Shown here piece after piece: positions 52,642-62,812 of a DNA stretch of 64,000 nucleotides. Every line of letters starts with the position of its first letter. Within the stretch, counting starts at the first letter, position 1. This DNA is from Dichotomocladium elegans. Its lineage: Eukaryota > Mucoromycota > Mucoromycetes > Mucorales > Lichtheimiaceae. Made by a program: the position numbers and the translations under genes. The notes under the pieces were generated by a model that was not told the DNA's origin, did no database searches, and saw only the letters and a list, made by a program, of their open reading frames with translations. The stretch covers positions 1,116,001-1,180,000 of the forward strand of contig JAIXMN010000006.1 in NCBI GenBank assembly GCA_025716815.1. The letters are read 5' to 3'.

Positions 52642-52670
52642 CCTATTGTAAGAGATCCGCTTACAATAGG
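52642..52670. repeat. 11-bp perfect inverted repeat in ferric reductase promoter
   Basis: The arms CCTATTGTAAG and CTTACAATAGG flank a 7-base spacer. It directly touches the GATA site at 52633-52641. It could be a dimer binding site or form a hairpin in a 5' leader. Confidence 0.9.
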
Positions 52671-53241
52671 TGAGAATAGCTGTGGAGACCGTTCCTTCAT
52701 TCCCAGTGATCACCCGATGTTGACTCTGAGACTAAAGCTGGCATACCATATACAGGCAATTTTTATGCGTACAGAAAAAATCCAATTTGGACAAATTTTT
52801 TTTTTGCTCGCTTCCTCTTTTGGAAATTGCGCGCCTCGGGGTCGTGTATCACAACCCAAAGTTGACCCGTGTATGCTGTGGGGGACAGGGACGAGAAGAA
52901 GAGAAAAGAAAAGGTACGAAAAATCTAGATTATTTGAGAAAGTCATATTATGTACGCTACCGGACGAACACATCGCCTGTGAGCTGTTCGTTCCTCGATT
53001 CTTCAAATACGTCCGCCCATTTTGACAAAGGGGCAGTCCTTCTTTTAACGCAGCGCGAAGACGTGGACCCCCGACATCCGATAACTGTAACTCACTATTG
53101 TCTAAGAGTGTTCGAAATAGCGACCGCCTAATGCCTTCATGGTACCGCCACGAAGAGGCAAGATCCGAAAATGATAGACTACCGGCGACACAAGTGCCTG
53201 ACAGTATCCCCCCCCACACACACACACACACGCCAACCCGT

Positions 53242-53250
53242 TTATCTGAT
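53242..53250 (-). promoter_or_regulatory. ATCAGATAA site upstream of ferric reductase
   Basis: TTATCTGAT on the plus strand, ATCAGATAA on the gene strand, the other form of ATCWGATAA. It is about 760 bases upstream of the ferric reductase start. Confidence 0.45.
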
Positions 53251-53624
53251 CTTACCAACCCAACTTCATGCTTCCGCTTCGGAACAAAGACACCTGTACC
53301 TATCCGCTTCCGAATAACCAGGCTGCAGATCCTTTTGGATCGGTTTTATTCTCTACTTCGTACCCATGCTCTTCTTGTCGTTTTCACATGGTTATTCAGC
53401 AAGAGTAACTTTCTGGTTGAAGTAAATATAATTACAATTCATGTGGCTCGCCATATTTCGGGATGATGTGGATGAGATGAAACAATATCTTTTTTATTAT
53501 TAATACTGATAAGAATAAAAGAACAATAATATTACAAGTAGATCGCTGATATACTCCGTTTTTTTTTTTTTTCTTCGCAGTGTATTCCTCATTCTATGAT
53601 ACTGCTGGTAACTATTCTCGTCTG

Positions 53625-55755
53625 TTAGGACGTGACAGCTGCTCTTTTTTTGTTTCGGTTCCTCCTCTTTTTGTTGATATGTTTGCCTTCTGCCTTGCCA
53701 TGTTGCTGCGGTTGATGAACTTGAACAGGTTTCGTATCATCAGGTATTTCTTCTTCTTCCTCCTTCTCCTCCTCCTCTAACTTCTCCAGCTTCCGTTTTG
53801 GAGGCTTATCAGATTCCAAATCGCGAATGAAGCATGCCACAAAAAATCCATTGGTCATATCGTGCAGCGGATCCGCACGTACCACAGAGTTGGCCAGTTC
53901 TAACACAGATAGCCCGAGCTCAATCCCATTGTCCGTAACTGTTTTTTTTCGAATAAAGACTCGAATCTCACCTATCGCGTCCGGACCAGTAAATTCCCCG
54001 GGTAACCCTCGTCGCGGCCATGTAGGCAACACAGATTCTCTAGGCGCTAACTTGAAGTTAGGATTGGCAGCGAGCACTGTTCGCACAACATGTTCATTTT
54101 CCTCTGGGTGAACGGAACACGTTGAATACACGACGCGCTTTGCTTGTGGGACTAAAAAAAAAAAAGATATCTGTTAGTATAGCCTCCTGCTGGTTTTTGA
54201 AAGCACCCTGGTTGATTACATTTAAAAGCATGCTGGATCACCGACACCTGAAACTCAGCAAGGCTCTTCAAGCGTTCGACAAGATCATCTGTTCCTGTTT
54301 GTTCTTGAAACCGGTTTTCATGGTAAGTTATTCCATTCCAAATTTCCCTTTCCTCTCCTACCTGCCGTATCGTCTACAAGATGGTCGAGTCGGCTGATAA
54401 TGCCTGAACCTGAGCAAGACGGATCGAGAAGGAAATATTCCACCTAGGAAATTGGTTTCTCTTTATACTATTCTTTGTAAACAGCGCAACGGTTCCTTAC
54501 CTTACTGTACTCTGGATCACTTGGGTCCACATCCAGAAAGGACTTGTGAATTGGTGAGATATCTTGCATTTGAGTATTAATATCTGTCGGACGGCAACAC
54601 CCATAATTGCTTACTTTGACATCCGGCCTTCCCAGTCATACGCTTCAATAGATCCAAACGCCGTGAGTCCAGGTCGTAAGCCCATATGCGCCCGCTGTTT
54701 TCCATAAGTGCGGATAAATGCGATGTTTTGTTTCCGGGTGCAGCACAGGCATCGATAACATGAGCACCTTTTGGCGGTAGGCAGACATGTGCAGGGAAGC
54801 AGGAGGCCTTGTCCTTGTTGCGAGACCACATAATATCAATGTTTGCCGTGTACAAACGATAAGAGTGGTTTCATACCTGAAGAATAATGTGGCCCGACAC
54901 GTAGAGAGGGTGATTATGAAGATCTGTTTTGGGGGCAAACACTAGCAAATCGCTTAGATGCTCATCACGGCAGAACTGTTTTGGCCTGTAACACATACAT
55001 TAGATTAGTGGTTTTTGTACGCTTGAATCGATCGCTTTACATACTTCAGTGAGCTCAGATCGGCAGGAGTATCTTGCACAAACGTGTAGCCTTCCTTCAT
55101 AAAGGCATCCATTGCCTTCTCGATAGTCATGCGATGAGTATTTACGCGTACATAACGAGGAATAAGCACTAAAAATTGCCCTGTTAGCTGAACCTGACCT
55201 GCCCAGAATGATTTTTTTTGCTTACCCGCGCCCTTTGCTTTATCGCTGACAAGGTCTTCGTTCGTCTTTGCACCTCGTTTGACTTTGATCTTTGCCAGTT
55301 CGGCTTTGAGGCGTGCCTGGTGCCGTTGAACGGACATCTTTTGCGGAACGGAATTTGGCATGGGAATGCCTCGTTTGGTAAACAGCATGTCGTGAATCAA
55401 AACTTGAGCGAGTGATCGGGAGGATAGATACTATATACGAATGTCGTTATAAAGCAAGCACTAGGAACCTACGCTAAATTTACCTTTCGCTCTTCATTGC
55501 AAATGCCAGTCGTGTCGATTAGCTCATTCAGAATGCTTTTGTCTTGTGACATTTAATGAGCTTTTTTTCTTTACAGAAAAATAAAACCACGTGCCGATCG
55601 AGCAAATCTAACCTACATTTCAACGTTTCGCAGATCAGGGCGTACATTTTTTTCTTGTCTTTAACTTTAGGATCGCCAATGACGAGACCTTTGATTGTCC
55701 CTTTCCGTTCATTAAGCTTGTCCAGAATGGTAGCGGCGTGCTTGTAAAAATTCAT
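53625..55755 (-). CDS. RCM1: 25S/28S rRNA (cytosine-C5) methyltransferase, NSUN5/Rcm1 type
   Basis: Ten exons on the minus strand: 55755-55617, 55542-55484, 55430-55226, 55168-55045, 54985-54877, 54813-54615, 54562-54501, 54443-54362, 54303-54220, 54151-53625. Phases close, giving 529 residues. The N terminus MNFYKHAATILDKL and the CETLKYKSILNELI segment fit NSUN5. The RNA-binding part has VLIPRYVRVNTHRM. The SAM site is DACAAPGNKTSHLSAL. The two functional cysteines sit in LLDPSCSGSG and YSTCSVHPEENE. The C terminus is Lys/Glu-rich and ends in a basic nucleolar-type tail (NKKRRNRNKKR). Yeast Rcm1 makes one m5C in 25S rRNA during ribosome assembly in the nucleolus; the same role is inferred. 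Confidence 0.95.
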
Positions 55756-57139
55756 TGCGATCGCCTGATCAAGGTTAATCGGGTCAACTAGCGAAAAAAT
55801 TTTGTGTCGGGCAACGCATGAAATTATGTGTTTGTACTGTATGCTTTGTCAATCATTAAGCCAGAAATAATCCACTACATATTGTGATCTGCGAAATATG
55901 ACGAGATACTCCTTAAATACTCTCTCGGTCCATTGAACCGTAAGTATCCTTGATATCCTGGAAGGCAAAAATTTGTTAAGTGCCATACATTTCCTACCAA
56001 AAGGCACCATGGTCTTGATGGCAGCCGCCCTGGGCAATGTCCACAGACTGATATTTGGATAGGAGATGCGATAGCATGTACTTCTCATAAATATTTAGAT
56101 AAGGATTTCGTCGATGATCGATTATCAGGAGTTTAAATCAGAATGCGTGAGGGACGCAGTAACGAGCGTTGCATGAACCGTTATGGATTGCAGCAGATCC
56201 AGTATACACTTCACACTAGGTCAGATCGGCTCGAGAGGGTGGATCACACCTGAGAATGGAACAAAGAATTCGTTTTATCACCGTTGGAAGTAAACGAGGC
56301 TGAATAAGGGTATTCTTTTTGTACTATAAAATACCCCGCTATTGACAAGTGCGTGGCCTGCGAAGTAGCCAAGTCTAGATACTATTAGGTTTTCCTTGCT
56401 ATAGATTCCACTGTCGAAGCTTAATCATTTTTTCTAATCAGGAAAGCGACTGATCTAACACAACATGTGTTCAAGTTACTTGAGCCCGTTGATGACCTTG
56501 CTGTTGGTCCCGTGGATATCAGCTGGGAGCATTGCGACTCTAATGAGGTGGACGACTATCCACACGTTTCATAAATCTTGCTCCATTTCTAGTTGTGTTA
56601 ACACCTACTGTATCACCCATATTGTATGATGTTTGATGTTCTGTATATACCGGCCTTTCCCATTTTCCCCTTTTCGGACAAACGAACAGGTTGGATTATT
56701 TGCATACGCTTCAGCTGCTTACTTCTTTCCTCGCTCGTCTTTATTTTCTCAAAATCAAAGTCGCATGTCCCTCCCCTGATTCTAAAGCCGCGTTTGTCAC
56801 GAAATCTTCGCTGCAAAACGAATATACAAAACGATTGTTGAGGAATAAATCATAGTAGCGGTATAGCGCCATACAAGATATGGGATATATTTGGACAAGC
56901 CGCTGGTCGCGTGTTTGATTTTCATAGAAATAACTCTTCCGAAAAAGAGCCTTTTCACCCAGAGGAAAAGCTACGACTTTTTTTGATAAGGGGGGGTTTC
57001 CTCACCTAAGATCACTGGATCTCTGCTCTAGAGTGATAACTATGACATATTCGAAAATGGTGCCACTATTGTATTTGGCGTGCGTGCCTCCTTGTATTGC
57101 ATTTCCTGAATCAATTGTCAAACGTTATCACATAGGAGC
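55756..57139. other. Intergenic; includes possible short non-autonomous element
   Basis: No supported gene. A minus-strand frame at 56088-55849 (starting MRSTCYRISYPNISLW) is short and unrecognised. Near 56745 the sequence CAAAATCAAAGTCGCA repeats a motif found at the left edge of transposon copy 1 (about 1190). A roughly inverted counterpart GTCGCGTGTTTGATTTTCA occurs near 56907, so about 56740-56930 could be a short inverted-repeat element. Confidence 0.35.
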
Positions 57140-57430
57140 TTCAAATTCTGGAGAGGGTTGGTTATCGTTGACCGGTGTGGCCGATGTCGAAGTGATTGTG
57201 GATTCATCAGCTTCACGACACATGGTAAGCGCTACATTCAGTTTTTTCACTGTGGCAGTTGGAACTGGAAATTATGTTGCACATGGTAAGTAAATTCCAA
57301 CGTTTTGTGAGCGTATTAGGAGCCGTAGTGTTGTTGTTGAACACGACAGGATTGTCTAGCTCCGTGGTGTTAAACAAGAAGTTTTGCAACTGAGACGGCG
57401 AAATTTGTTGCTGGACGCGTTTATGCTTTT
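57140..57430 (+). pseudogene. Ty1/copia retroelement fragment (protease region)
   Basis: The translated stretch VEVIVDSSASRHMVS, followed by VGTGNYVAHGK about 20 residues later, follows the copia protease pattern (DSGASRHM ... GNG..GKG), with the active-site Gly changed to Ser. Further weak copia-like residues follow in other frames. No LTRs or other pol domains are seen. The fragment ends some 40 bases before the tRNA-Met gene. Confidence 0.5.
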
Positions 57431-57467
57431 CTTCTATAGATTATAGTTGGTAAACTAACAAGTAACA

Positions 57468-57540
57468 GCTTCCTTAGCGCAGTCGGCAGCGCGTCAGTCT
57501 CATAATCTGAAGGTCGCCAGTTCGATCCTGGCAGGGAGCA
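57468..57540 (+). tRNA. tRNA-Met (CAT), elongator type
   Basis: A 73-base cloverleaf without intron. The acceptor stem GCTTCCT pairs with AGGGAGC (one T-G pair) with discriminator A. The anticodon loop CTCATAA has anticodon CAT. The T-arm has GTTCGATCC. The D-arm has AGCGCAGTCGGCAGCGC. A T6 Pol III terminator follows at about 57549-57554. Confidence 0.95.
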
Positions 57541-58072
57541 CTGGAACAACTTTTTTGGTGGTGTGTTTTTTGTCGTAGTCACGTGACTGTGTGTAACAGT
57601 TTTCGCTGGCTCCTTCTTGAATCTTTTTCTTTTCCTTCCTTCGACAATGGCATTGCTAGAAGTTCTTTTACTAGTGTCATCCACATCATTCATAAAATAA
57701 TTGATAGCAATATATATAGAGAGAGAGCATCAATAGTCAGGAATAAAGAACCATCGCTTTGCATAGCAATATCAAAAGTATTATCACTGGTCATTGATCT
57801 GATCAGCCATACGATAACGACATATTGTCGCGGCCCCAACCCCGGTAATCCCTTTTGCCGAACTGCATCTCACCTCACTTATCCAACCCACGCAAATCTG
57901 CTACAGCGTCAAGACATTGCTTTGACTACGCCTCAGACATCATAGACAACCAACACATATAAGTATCCTCCTGTCGCTAAAACAACAAAGATCATCTCTT
58001 CCTTTTTGTCTATGCTTTATTTCGGTTTACGCGTCTCTCTCTATCTCTGGTCATTGGTTTACCCGCTCAGAC
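57541..58072. other. Intergenic between tRNA-Met and the gypsy element
   Basis: An open frame at 57583-57945 has no recognisable domain, and a (TATATA)(GA) simple tract lies at 57711-57727. Nothing else is supported. Confidence 0.4.
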
Positions 58073-58367
58073 TTAGGCCGACATTATATTTTGGCAGTTA
58101 CACCGTAGCTAATAACAGTGAAGCAAGGGTAACAGTGGGGAGAATAAGAGTTGCAAATAGATAGACGGCTCTCTTTATTGTATAAAACTACTTGGATATT
58201 TATACTGTTTTGCTATCTAATAATAAGCATGGAGAAGAGAGAGAAAAGGGAAATAGCAGTCGGTGTTGTTTACAAAGAGGGAACTCTGTCCGTTTGTACA
58301 ATTGATGGAGAAAGGTGCAGAAAAGGATAGGCTGCATTGATTGGTCAAGCAATCCGTGTTACGACGA
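58073..58367 (-). repeat. Left (3') LTR of the gypsy element
   Basis: It aligns with the right LTR in two blocks: TTGG-CGTTACACC.. with GGATATTTATACTGTTTTGCTAT, then CTAATAATAA.. through GAGGGAACTCTGTCCGTTTG to TTACGACG. It differs by many substitutions, so the insertion is old. The outer boundary is approximate. Confidence 0.8.
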
Positions 58368-61300
58368 TATCCCCTCCCCAGAATGTGGGCGTCCTCGAAC
58401 AACAAAGACAATCGTCCACGGGCTTCGGCGGCAGTTGGATTGTACCATGGGTCAGTTAGTGTGCCGTTGTTTCGTACCAAAATGGGGCGGAGACGGTCAG
58501 TGTGCACCTCAAGATTTGTAGAGTTTTCCGTTCACGTCCTGAAGCTGGTAGGTGCCGGTGCTAAGGTTGGTCTTGATTACACGGAATGGGCCTTTCCAGT
58601 TGTATTCCAGTCCAAACTTGTTCTCTTGGCGCATTAGGACACGGTCCCTTACAGAAAAAAACTTGCAGTTTTAAAGCAGCATCCCATCGGGGCTTATCTT
58701 GCGCAGCGCTTGCCCGGACACGCGTCTCGGCAGAAATTCGTTCAATGCGTGACTTGACAAGGGCTATTACACGAGACTTTGATGCATTCGCTTCGGTAAG
58801 TTCGATGGCTTCCTTGTCGAAGGTGGTCACCTGGAAGCTTTGTTTCTTGGCCATAGGCAAGGAAATATGAACTGAATCCGGTGGTGCAATGTCTGCGCAC
58901 TCGGCATGCGAAAAGAGCGGGTTCCACAGTCGTCCCGGCGGTGAATCCGGTCATTTACATACTTACGGATCATTTGTTTGAGAATGTTGTTCGTACGTTT
59001 GGTTTTTCCGTTTGTGCGTGGGTGAAACGCTGAAGTGAAAACATGTCGTAGTTTGATGCGGCCGGTATAGCTAGCAAGGACCTTTGACATAAAATTTGCA
59101 CCTCGGTCAGTAACGATCTCGTCTGGGCAACCGAAACGTAGGACAATTCCTTCGTATAGGAACTTGGCAATGACCTCTCCGGTGGCGTCAAGTACAGAGC
59201 GAGCAATAGGCCAATTGCTGCAGAGGCTACCGCAACCAAGATCCATCAATTTCCATTTGCTGTAGTGGGTAATTCGCCCATAAAGTAGAGATGCCAGCGG
59301 GAAAATGCATGTGGGACGCCCAAGGGCTTCGTTGGTGCATGGTGAATATGTTTGTCGCCATTTGCAGCCAGCTGGCATTGTGGACAGGTAGCGAGCCAAG
59401 TAGCAATGACAGTCCTCATGTCCAGCCACCACCATCGTTTGCGCATCAAATCGTATATATTTCCATTCCTGGAGTGACCGAGTGATTCGTGGAATTGCTG
59501 AACAAGGCCTGTTCGTCGAGCAAAAAGTACATAGCAGATTTCTTAAATATCTTTACTTGCATTGGCTTTGCGGTAGGCGCAATTGTCCCGTACAACAAAG
59601 CAATCTCTATGCTTGATCAAAAGGTCGCGATATGATGCAGGCCAGTCGTTCTCAGTCTTGGCATAAGATTTAGGCCAATCGGTTTCTTGCAAGGATCGTA
59701 CAGTATGAAGATATCCAGGTTCTACTGTGTCCTTAGCTGGGTTGGATGAAATCCCATCACGGCGGGACAGCAGGTCAGGAACTCGATTTTCTCCGCCAGG
59801 CTTGTATCGATATCGGGGTCATACAGCTCGATCTTGGCGATCCATCGGGTTAAACGGGGAGATCGGTTATTTTACTCGCAAAAGTACTTGAGCGGCAGGT
59901 GGTCTGAATAAACAGTAAATCACCGGCCATCGATGAAGCATCGCCACGTGCGCAAGGCTTGCAGAATACCAAGCAGCTCTCTTTCTTGAGCAGGATAGTT
60001 GCGTTCTGCCTCCGATAGCTTTTTATACTCAAATGCAACGGGATGCATCACCCCATCCTCCCCTTCATGAAGCAGGACGGAGCCCACGCCGTAATCGGAA
60101 GCATTCGTTTCAATAACAAAGGGTAGATCCAGATTGGGGGGGAAGCAAGATCGGGGCAGCAATCAAGCGGGCTATGATCTCGTCGAACGTAGACTGTCAC
60201 TCGGGCGTCCAAACAATGGCTTGTTGTTTTATTCCCGCTTCTTTTATCGGGTTCGTCAATGGTGCAGCAATGATAGCAAAGTCGCGAATAAAGCGTCGAT
60301 AGCACGATCACAGACCGACGAATTGCCGCGCCTCTTGAATATTCTTTGGGATTTTTCAGTCTTGAATGGCCTTGAGCTTAGAACTTGACGGTAGAATATG
60401 TACTACGCGCCGCAACCTGATAGCCGACAAACGCAACCTAGACCTTGTTAAATTCGCATTTCTTGATATTGGCAACAAATTTTGCAGATTGGATACGGTC
60501 CAAGATTTGTCGGACATGCGTACGGTGTTCTTCTGAAGTCTTGCTATAGATGAGAATAAAGTCGAGGTAAACCAAGGTAAATTCATCCAAATAGCCGCCC
60601 AGCACCGAATTCATTAGATTCTGAAACGTCAGTGATGCGTTCGTCAAGCCAAAGGACAGCACTAAGAATTTGTATGAACCGTATCGCGTGTTGAATGCGG
60701 TTTTAGGGACATCGTCGTCGTGGATCCTAACTTGATGATAACCACTTTTTAAGTCAATGCTCGGAAAGAACTTCGCACCACCTAGTCGTTCGAGGCACTC
60801 ATCAATACGAGGAAGCGGATGGTTGTTGCGGCGTATAACACGGTTGATGGCGCGGTAATCAACGCGCATGCGCATCTCGCCATCCTTCTTTCGCACGAAT
60901 AACACAGGCGCACCCCATGACGACGAAATTGATCGGATCAGACCTAGGTCTAAGAGCTCCTCCAGCTGCTTGCGTAGCTCGTCCGGCTCACGTGGGCTCC
61001 TCTTGAATGGCGGTCGGCTAATAGGGGCAGAATCTCGTGCATCGATCACATAGGTTACATCTCGCTTTGGTGGCAGTCCCGGGAGCTTGTCCCGGGAGAC
61101 ATCGGGATATTCAGCCATTTTGAAATGGTCATCCATCACCCCGTCAGATTTGACGTCCTCCGGTCGAATGTAGCATAGGAATATCGACTGGAGATGTTTA
61201 TCACGCTTAATGCGCTCAAGTTGGCGGTTCGATATCAAGAAAACGAGGCCAGGGATCTGGTGCTCTAAATTGGGTCGTTGGATATGAGTTGCGTCCCCGT

Positions 61301-62120
61301 GAATAATACGCTAATGGTCAAGACCCCACTCGGGCATAGGTTTCATCCGTTTGATCCAGTCGCTGCCAAGAATTAAATCGAATTTCGTGTCAAGGACATA
61401 TGCCGGAACAGGATGGGTAAGCCCGTCAATACAAACATTGAGAGTGACTTTTTCCGTATGGCCCCCAACTGAGCGTCCCATGACACGTGTTCGGGGTAAT
61501 CCATGTATAGATCTGGGCGATACATAGGTGGCTGACGCACCACTGTCGATTAATGCTTCACATTGGCGTTCGTTGCAGGTGATAGCATATAACGGCAGGT
61601 CTGTGTCTGTGGCAGTGTTTTATTCTTCGAAGTGTTATATATCGTCACTGAGCTGTCCGTCATATATGTCTGCAATAAACTCGGAAGTATCAACATCGAT
61701 CAAGTCAGCGGTCAAAGGTTCATGATAGTCATGTCGGTGCTGGCTGTTGACTCGTGCATGATTTGGCTGCAGTATAGCATCTTCGCTCTAGTAATTGTGT
61801 TGTCTATGTTGCTGCACTGCTGCCTTGTAATTATTTCGTGTCTCGTGCCGCTGCGGCTTCGAAACTGGTCGAAAACGGTATTCGTTTGGCAAAGTCGGTA
61901 ATATACAATCTCGGGCAAAATGGTGTGCGTTTCCACAGTTGTAACAGCGCAAGTTTCGCTCGGAAACACAGCTATAGTCATCATGACCGTAGCCACCGCA
62001 AATCCAGCATTGTAGCATTCTTTCAGAGCCACAGTCTTGCTTTCCGTGGCCATGGCAACCGCAGTTCGAGCATTGGTCTTCATGGGACTCCGGATCATCT
62101 AATGGGGAATCGAAAATCAT
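58220..62120 (-). pseudogene. Gag-Pol remnant of the gypsy element
   Basis: Three CCHC zinc knuckles lie at about 61960-62070 (CSNCGCHGHGKQDC, CWICGGYGHDDYSC, CYNCGNAHHFARDC). The ATG at 62120 is directly next to the primer-binding site, so a capsid domain is missing. The protease motif LIDSGASATYV is near 61540-61575. The reverse transcriptase spans about 61240-60440 (WGAPVLFVRKKDG, MRVDYRAINRV, FPSIDLKSGYHQ). Its catalytic YLDD is changed to YLDF (codon 60558-60560). RNase H is near 60160-59920 (FVIETNASDYGVGSVL, with Asn for the first Asp neighbourhood). The integrase lies at about 59450-58830 (WLATCPQCQ; IVTDRGANFMS; HPRTNGKTKRTN). Several stops separate these parts, so the element is inactive. 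Confidence 0.9.
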
Positions 62121-62131
62121 GAGCTACCAAT

Positions 62132-62726
62132 TGTAGTGAGTATATTTGGCGGTTACACCATAGCCAATAGCAAACGACTTAAACGTAGCAATAGAAGTAG
62201 AGAGTAATGGATCGATAATGTTCATTGCATGGAACTACTTGGATATTTATATTGTTTTGCTATTGTGATGGTTAGGGAGTTAGTCCCAGGTTAAAATCGT
62301 ACGGACCAAAATCAAGTTTTTGAGACGGGATCCTGTTTATTGAATAAAACAATACTCTTTTTATATGATTTTGGACCAGGATGGTAGTGATGATACAAGC
62401 GGTAATGATCGAGCATTGTCCCTCAATCATTACCAGTGAGCGGGATTTATAACGTTGGAATGGGAAAGCAGTCGGGACGAGCTGTAGAAGCGGTGGATAA
62501 GCCGATAACCCAGCTCAGTACTGTCTGTAGAAGCGCAGTGTCATGAACAGTAGGGCTATGACAACTATCTAATAATAACCATGAAGAAGAGATAGAAAAG
62601 GGAAAGAGCATTCAGCATTGTTTTCAAAGAGGGAACTATGTCCGTTTGTACAATTTCTGGAAAAGCTTTCAGAAAAGGATAAAATAAAGGGCAACGTTGA
62701 TTGGTCGAGCAATCTGTGCTACGACA
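62132..62726 (-). repeat. Right (5') LTR of the gypsy element, interrupted
   Basis: The native LTR sequence is 62132-62263 plus 62569-62726. Its ends are TGT (plus-strand left end TGTAGTG) and ACA (CTACGACA). The middle is split by the solo LTR at 62264-62563. The outer end is followed after 16 bases by the tRNA-Gly gene. Confidence 0.85.
62264..62563. mobile_element. Solo LTR (300 bp) nested in the gypsy LTR
   Basis: The block starts TGTGATGG and ends CTATGACA (TGT...ACA) and is absent from the left LTR at the matching place. It is flanked by GCTAT on the left (62259-62263) and ACTAT on the right (62564-62568), a 5-base target duplication with one change. It belongs to an unrelated LTR element whose interior was lost by LTR-LTR recombination. 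Orientation cannot be fixed. Confidence 0.85.
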
Positions 62727-62741
62727 AAAATGACATAAAAA

Positions 62742-62812
62742 TGCGTGGACCGGGAATCGAACCCGGGTCATCCGCGTGGCAGGCGGATATTATACCACTA
62801 AACCATCCACGC
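62742..62812 (-). tRNA. tRNA-Gly (GCC)
   Basis: A 71-base minus-strand cloverleaf without intron. The acceptor stem GCGTGGA/TCCACGC is perfectly paired with discriminator A. The D-arm has GGTTTAGTGGTA, anticodon GCC lies in CTGCCAC, and the T-arm is GGGTTCGAATCCC. T-rich Pol III terminators (TTTTT) follow on the minus strand just beyond 62742 and overlap the junction with the retroelement LTR. Confidence 0.95.

Larger units (their letters stand above)
52480..53624. other. Intergenic between NSUN5-like and ferric reductase genes
   Basis: Promoter region of the ferric reductase. It holds two exact ATCWGATAA sites, one near match (52615-52623) and an 11-bp-arm hairpin, listed separately, plus a (CA)n tract at 53209-53231. 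Overlapping short frames have no recognisable products. Confidence 0.6.
58073..62726 (-). mobile_element. Ty3/gypsy LTR retrotransposon, degenerate
   Basis: A minus-strand element bounded by two related LTRs. Next to the right (5') LTR, ACA-AT-TGGTAGC forms the end of the LTR and a tRNA-type primer-binding site (about 62129-62121). A purine tract (plus strand TATCCCCTCCCCA, 58368-58380) precedes the left (3') LTR. The interior reads, 5' to 3', zinc knuckles, protease, reverse transcriptase, RNase H, integrase and a C-terminal pol tail, broken by stops. The left LTR is about 295 bases. The right one is about 290 once a nested 300-base solo LTR is removed. No clear target-site duplication remains. 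The right end lies 16 bases from the 3' end of the tRNA-Gly gene. Confidence 0.9.

Noticed and set aside
53806..53814. Sixth ATCTGATAA as a regulatory site
   Set aside because: It lies in the coding sequence of the NSUN5-like gene (Ser-Asp-Lys codons), so it is probably coincidental.
56613..56816. Gene fragment sharing a CDFDFEK peptide with 1055-1318
   Set aside because: The match is of DNA (CAAAATCAAAGTCGCA) next to transposon remains and is better explained as transposon terminal sequence.
58217..58637. Independent host genes left of the gypsy pol
   Set aside because: The region contains the LTR and the 3' end of pol (HTDRLRPILVRNNG-type tail) and is fully explained by the element.
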